Source: Colocasia esculenta (taxonomy: Eukaryota > Streptophyta > Magnoliopsida > Alismatales > Araceae). Taken from it: a DNA stretch of 64,000 nt. The number at the start of each line of letters is the position of its first letter. Within the stretch, counting starts at the first letter, position 1. Shown here piece after piece: positions 60,609 through 64,000 of this stretch. The position numbers and the translations under genes are program-made. Below the pieces are notes generated by a model. The model did not search any database. It saw nothing but the letters and a program-made list of their open reading frames with translations, and was not told the origin of the DNA. The DNA lies in assembly GCA_014218235.1 (NCBI GenBank), contig CM024753.1:188766348-188830347 (forward strand). The letters are read 5' to 3'.

Positions 60609-60896
60609 GGACGCACCGGCTAGACTACAGCGGTTACTGTTGTGTACTTTGTGCTTCTGCCCCCACTCTGACGAGATGTGGAGGTATGGACCTGGGTCGA
60701 GGATAAGACGTCAGTGGACGCACCTGACTAGTTGACTAGTGGTAGTGTTTTTCGTACCTAGTGTCTCTTGTCTAGGCAGGGTTCTCCCTGTCTGCATAGC
60801 CAGCTGTGTGGTGGTCACGTCGTGCAGGTTCTACGGAGTTTCCGACCGTGGTGTTCTCCGTACTGTTGCTAGATAGTAGCTTTGCTTCCGCACTTT
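60609..60896 (+). repeat. A/D LTR, rear part, 3'-truncated
   Basis: Continues the LTR interrupted at 46052: CTACAGCGGTTACTGTTGTG, CCCACTCTGACGAGATGTGG and GTTGCTAGATAGTAGCTTT match 38880-39150 of element A's 5' LTR. It stops at CGCACTTT, where A's LTR would run ~500 bp further, and is fused to gag sequence. Confidence 0.8.
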
Positions 60897-62269
60897 AACA
60901 GTATGCAGATTGGTTCCCCATGGCCGAGAAGTTCTTCAGGGCCATACTTTAGAGGACATGGCAGCCAGGGCAGATGGCAGTGGGAGGTCAGCCGCCAGTA
61001 CCTCCCCCAGCAGTACCAGAGTAGCAGGCAGATCCACAGGTAGAGCAGCCAGTAGTTCAGCAGGCATCGGGTACTGGGAGTACTCGGGTCGGTAGGACGA
61101 CGACTGTCATAGAGGATAGGACCACCCTCTTGGAGAGATTCTTGCATATCCGACCACCGACGTTCGTCGGCGACTATGACCTAGATAGAGTTGAGAGTTT
61201 GGCACACTAGTTGGAGCGTACGTTCGAGACCATGGAGTGCGCCGAGGAGGATCAAGTTAGATTGCCAATATATCAGCTCAAGGGACCAGCCCATGAGTGG
61301 TGGAGAGTTCAGAGGCAGACACACTTCCCAGGGCAGCAGTTGGATCAGGTTTCTTGGCAGCGATTCTTGGAGGTCTTCCACGGAGAGTACTTTTTTGACT
61401 ATGCTCGATGTGAGAGACGAGATCAGTTTCATGAGTTGGCCAAAGGTGATTTGACAGTTGCTCAGTAACACCAAAGGTTCGTCAGGTTCATGTTCCTCAT
61501 ATGGCCGGCAGTGAGCAGGCTTATGCAGAGAGGTTTATTGCAGGTTTGAGGCTAGATTTACGGTGGGGTGTGACCACTCGCATGTGTGCCACCTTGGGAG
61601 TGGCAGTGGCTAAGGCCACCGCCTTGGAGAGAGAGACCTGGTAGCCCTAGCAGTAGCAGCAGCAGGGAGGAGCTTCCTCTAGGACCATGCCGTACCAGTG
61701 TCCCGCAGGTAGTCGTGGTAGTGCAACTTCTTCTTCTTCGGGCTCAGGCAGCTCAGGCAGTTCCAGTTTGCGCTCGAAGTTCAGGCAGATGACCACTCGC
61801 GGGGGTGGATGGAGCCGGCAGCAGAAGCGTCAGTCGAGATTTGCAGAGCAGTCAGTCTAGCAGGGAGCCGAGTAGGGCAGGCAGGAGGCGGTTTGTTATA
61901 CTTGTGGTTTACCAGGACATTTCAGGAGAGATTGCCGGATGAGGCAAGTCCAGCAGCCGCAGCAGCCAGTGCAGTACACTCAGCAGTTGCCGCAGTACTA
62001 GTACCCTCCATAGCAACAGACACCGTCAGCAGTAGAAAGGGCAGTACCAGCAACAACCTCAGTAGTTTCAGCAGCATCAGCAGCCTCAGTAGTTTCAGCA
62101 GCATCAACAGCCTCAACAGTTTCAGCCATACCACTAACAGCAGTAGTTTCCGCAGCACCAGCAGCCGCAGCAACAGCAGCAGCCCCAACAGGCGCAGCAA
62201 CATGGGCGTGGTCGTGTGATGGCTCTCACCAGGGAGGAGGCCTAGGCGTCAAACCTGGTCATAGGTAAT
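60897..62269 (+). pseudogene. gag: Copy D gag (5'-truncated, degenerate)
   Basis: Starts inside gag at QYADWFPMAEKFFRAIL, homologous to A near 39985; the LTR end, PBS and gag start are deleted. The capsid is fuller than in A: ETMECAEEDQVRLPIYQLKG, EWWRVQRQTHFPGQ and FLEVFHGEYFFDYARCERRDQF are continuous to a TAA at 61466. A small deletion near 61490 shifts the frame. The zinc knuckle CYTCGLPGHFRRDC is at 61894-61935. The Gln-rich tail (61940-62215) has several TAGs and one TAA, fewer than in A. There is no gap at the place of C's intron 2. Confidence 0.82.
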
Positions 62270-64000
62270 TTGCCTATCCTTGGTAGAGCTGCTCGTGTTC
62301 TGGTTGATCCCGGCGTTTCTCTTTATTTTGCTTCCGAGGAGTTTTACGAGTCGCTGTTTCGTCACACCCCTGAGAGGCAGTGCGACGTGATGATTGATCT
62401 TCTGTCCAGTGATTACATGCGTTCTTTTGGTTACCTTGAGGGTGTCACAGTTGAGTTCTAGGGACACTAGTTTTCGGCCAGATTGTACGCGTTGCAGCTT
62501 CATAACTTTGATGTCATCTTTAGCATGGACTGGTTAGAGGCTCACTCAACTGTGGTGGATTGTCAGCGGAAGACTGTGCAGTTTGATATACCTGGAGAGC
62601 CTGTTTTCTGCTTCCGAGGTATCCGGTCTACCCGTCGACCTTTTATTTCTTTCTGTAGATCTCGCCGTTTGATCCGCGATGGTTGCGTAGCATATCTTGC
62701 TTCTGTTTGTACGTCTGAGCCTAGCGGGTCATCTATTTTTGATGTACCTATTGTTTGTGAGTTTTCTGATGTCTTTTCAGAGGATCTACCTAGGTTACCG
62801 CCTGAGCGGGAGGTAGAGTTCTCCATTGAGCTTTTGCCTGGTACGATGCCTTTGTCTAAGGCACCATACCAGATGGCTCCAGCTGAGTTGCGCGAGTTGA
62901 AGCACCAATTGTAGAAGCTGCTTGAGTTGGGTTTCATCCGCTTGAGCTGTTCGCCTTGGGGTGCGCCAATGTTGTTCGTGAGGAAGAAGGATGCTAGCTT
63001 GTAGTTGTGCATTCCAGGTCACAGTGAAGAACACGTATCTGTTTCCCAAGATCGATGACTTGTTTGATCAGTTGCAGTCAGCCAAGGTGTTTTCGAAGAT
63101 TGACTTGAGATCAGGGTACTACCAGTTGAGGATCAGTGAGTCGGATATTGGCATGACAGCTTTTCGTACGAGGTACGACCACTTTGAGTTCGTCGTGATG
63201 TCGTTTGGGCTCATGAATGCACCAGCAGCTTTCATAGATTTGATGCACAGGGTGTTCAGCGAGTTCTTGGACAGGTTTGTCGTCATCTTTGTAGATGACA
63301 TTTTGGTCTACTCGGCTTCTGAGGAGGAGTACGAGGAGCATCTGAGGATCATGTTAGAGACGTTACGGAGTCACCAACTTTATGCCAAGTTCAACAAGTG
63401 TGAATTTTGGCTGAGGGAGGTGAACTTTCTCGGACACATGATCTCAAGTTCTGGTGTGGCAATGGACCCTGCCAAGGTTGAGGCAGTGTTGTCTTGGGAG
63501 CAGCCTACTTCAGTGTCAGAGGTTCGCGGCTTTTTGGGTTTGGTAGGCTATTACAGGAGGTTTATCCAGGACTTTTTCAGGATTGCAGAGCCGTTGACCA
63601 GATTGACCAGACTCGAGGCCATGTTTGTTTGGATTGAGGACTGCGAGAGGAGTTTTTAGGAGCTGAAGACGAGGTTGACTTCAGCACCAGTGTTGGTCTT
63701 GCCATTAGGTAGCAGAGGTTTTGTGGTCTACACAGGCACTTCGAGATCAGGTTTGGGTGCAGTGTTGATGCAGCATGATGGGGTCATTGCCTATGCTTCT
63801 CGACAGTTAAAGAAGCATGAGGAGAACTACCCTACCCATGACTTAGAGTTGGCAGTAGTGGTGTTCACTCTGAAGTTTTAGAGGCACTATTTATACGGTG
63901 AGGCGTTCGAGATCTTTATAGATCATCAGAGTTTGCAGTATATCTTCACTCAGAAGGATTTGAACTTGAGGCAGCGCAGATGGGTAGAGTACTTGAAGGA
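62270..64000 (+). pseudogene. pol: Copy D protease, RT and RNase H (runs off window)
   Basis: Protease-region relic VLVDPGVSLYFAS, TAGs near 62458 and 62468, and MDWLEAHSTVVDCQRK. RT begins at about 62820; a deletion near 63013 removes the IDYRQLNQ segment and shifts the frame. It then runs FPKIDDLFDQLQ, FSKIDLRSGYYQ, VMSFGLMNAPAAF, FVDDILVYS (about 63288) and GYYRRFIQDFFRIAEPL. TAG at 63657-63659. RNase H: VVYTGTSRSGLGAVLMQ has Gly-Thr where A has Asp-Ala, so a catalytic Asp is lost. TAG at 63879-63881. The window ends within QKDLNLRQRRWVEYLK. Confidence 0.88.

Overview
The window reads as gene-poor, repeat-dense plant (angiosperm) nuclear DNA. I see no host gene, rRNA or tRNA gene. Nearly every base belongs to a transposable element (TE) or a TE relic: Ty3/gypsy elements whose RT/RNase H/integrase and chromodomain-like C-termini point to the Tekay/Del chromovirus group, one Ty1/copia Sirevirus with an envelope-like gene, a CACTA DNA transposon, a hAT transposase relic, and a Tat-like gypsy LTR at the left edge. 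The plant assignment rests on these lineages and on primer-binding sites matching plant initiator tRNA-Met (TGGTATCAGAGC). I cannot name a species.

Layout, left to right. 1-1163: end of a Tat-like gypsy element (tail, polypurine tract, LTR). 1164-2470: AT-rich, featureless. 2475-3467: eroded hAT transposase. 3471-22788: a CACTA element (TIRs CACCACAAG.../...CTTGTAGTG, TSD TCT). Inside it sits a Sirevirus (6323-22330, TSD GGTCG), whose envelope-like gene is split by a ~3.06 kb solo LTR (16323-19383): three nesting levels. 22792-26122: LTR, PBS and gag relic of a Tekay-type element (E). 26123-26145 plus 36702-37392: an inverted LTR relic (F), split by minus-strand element B (26146-36696, TSD TGGAC). 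37393-46052: plus-strand element A, with its LTR shared with a second copy, D (60609-64000, running off the window). That shared LTR is split by minus-strand element C (46053-60603, TSD TCAGT).

Element C is the youngest-looking insertion: its LTRs are near-identical and few lesions are visible. Two features stand out. Its gag is interrupted by two short GT-AG segments (83 and 80 bp, both phase 0) whose removal gives one continuous Gag frame. It also carries a ~3.11 kb direct tandem duplication running from RT to the first ~400 bp of the LTR. Element B appears to have one gag intron of its own (338 bp, phase 0, similar donor).

No element is an intact autonomous copy in this sequence; each coding region has stops and/or frameshifts. 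In A, D and C the stops are dominated by TAG where a paralogous copy or the reading context has CAG, the signature expected from deamination of CHG-methylated cytosine. The window therefore looks like old, silenced heterochromatin with repeated nested insertion.
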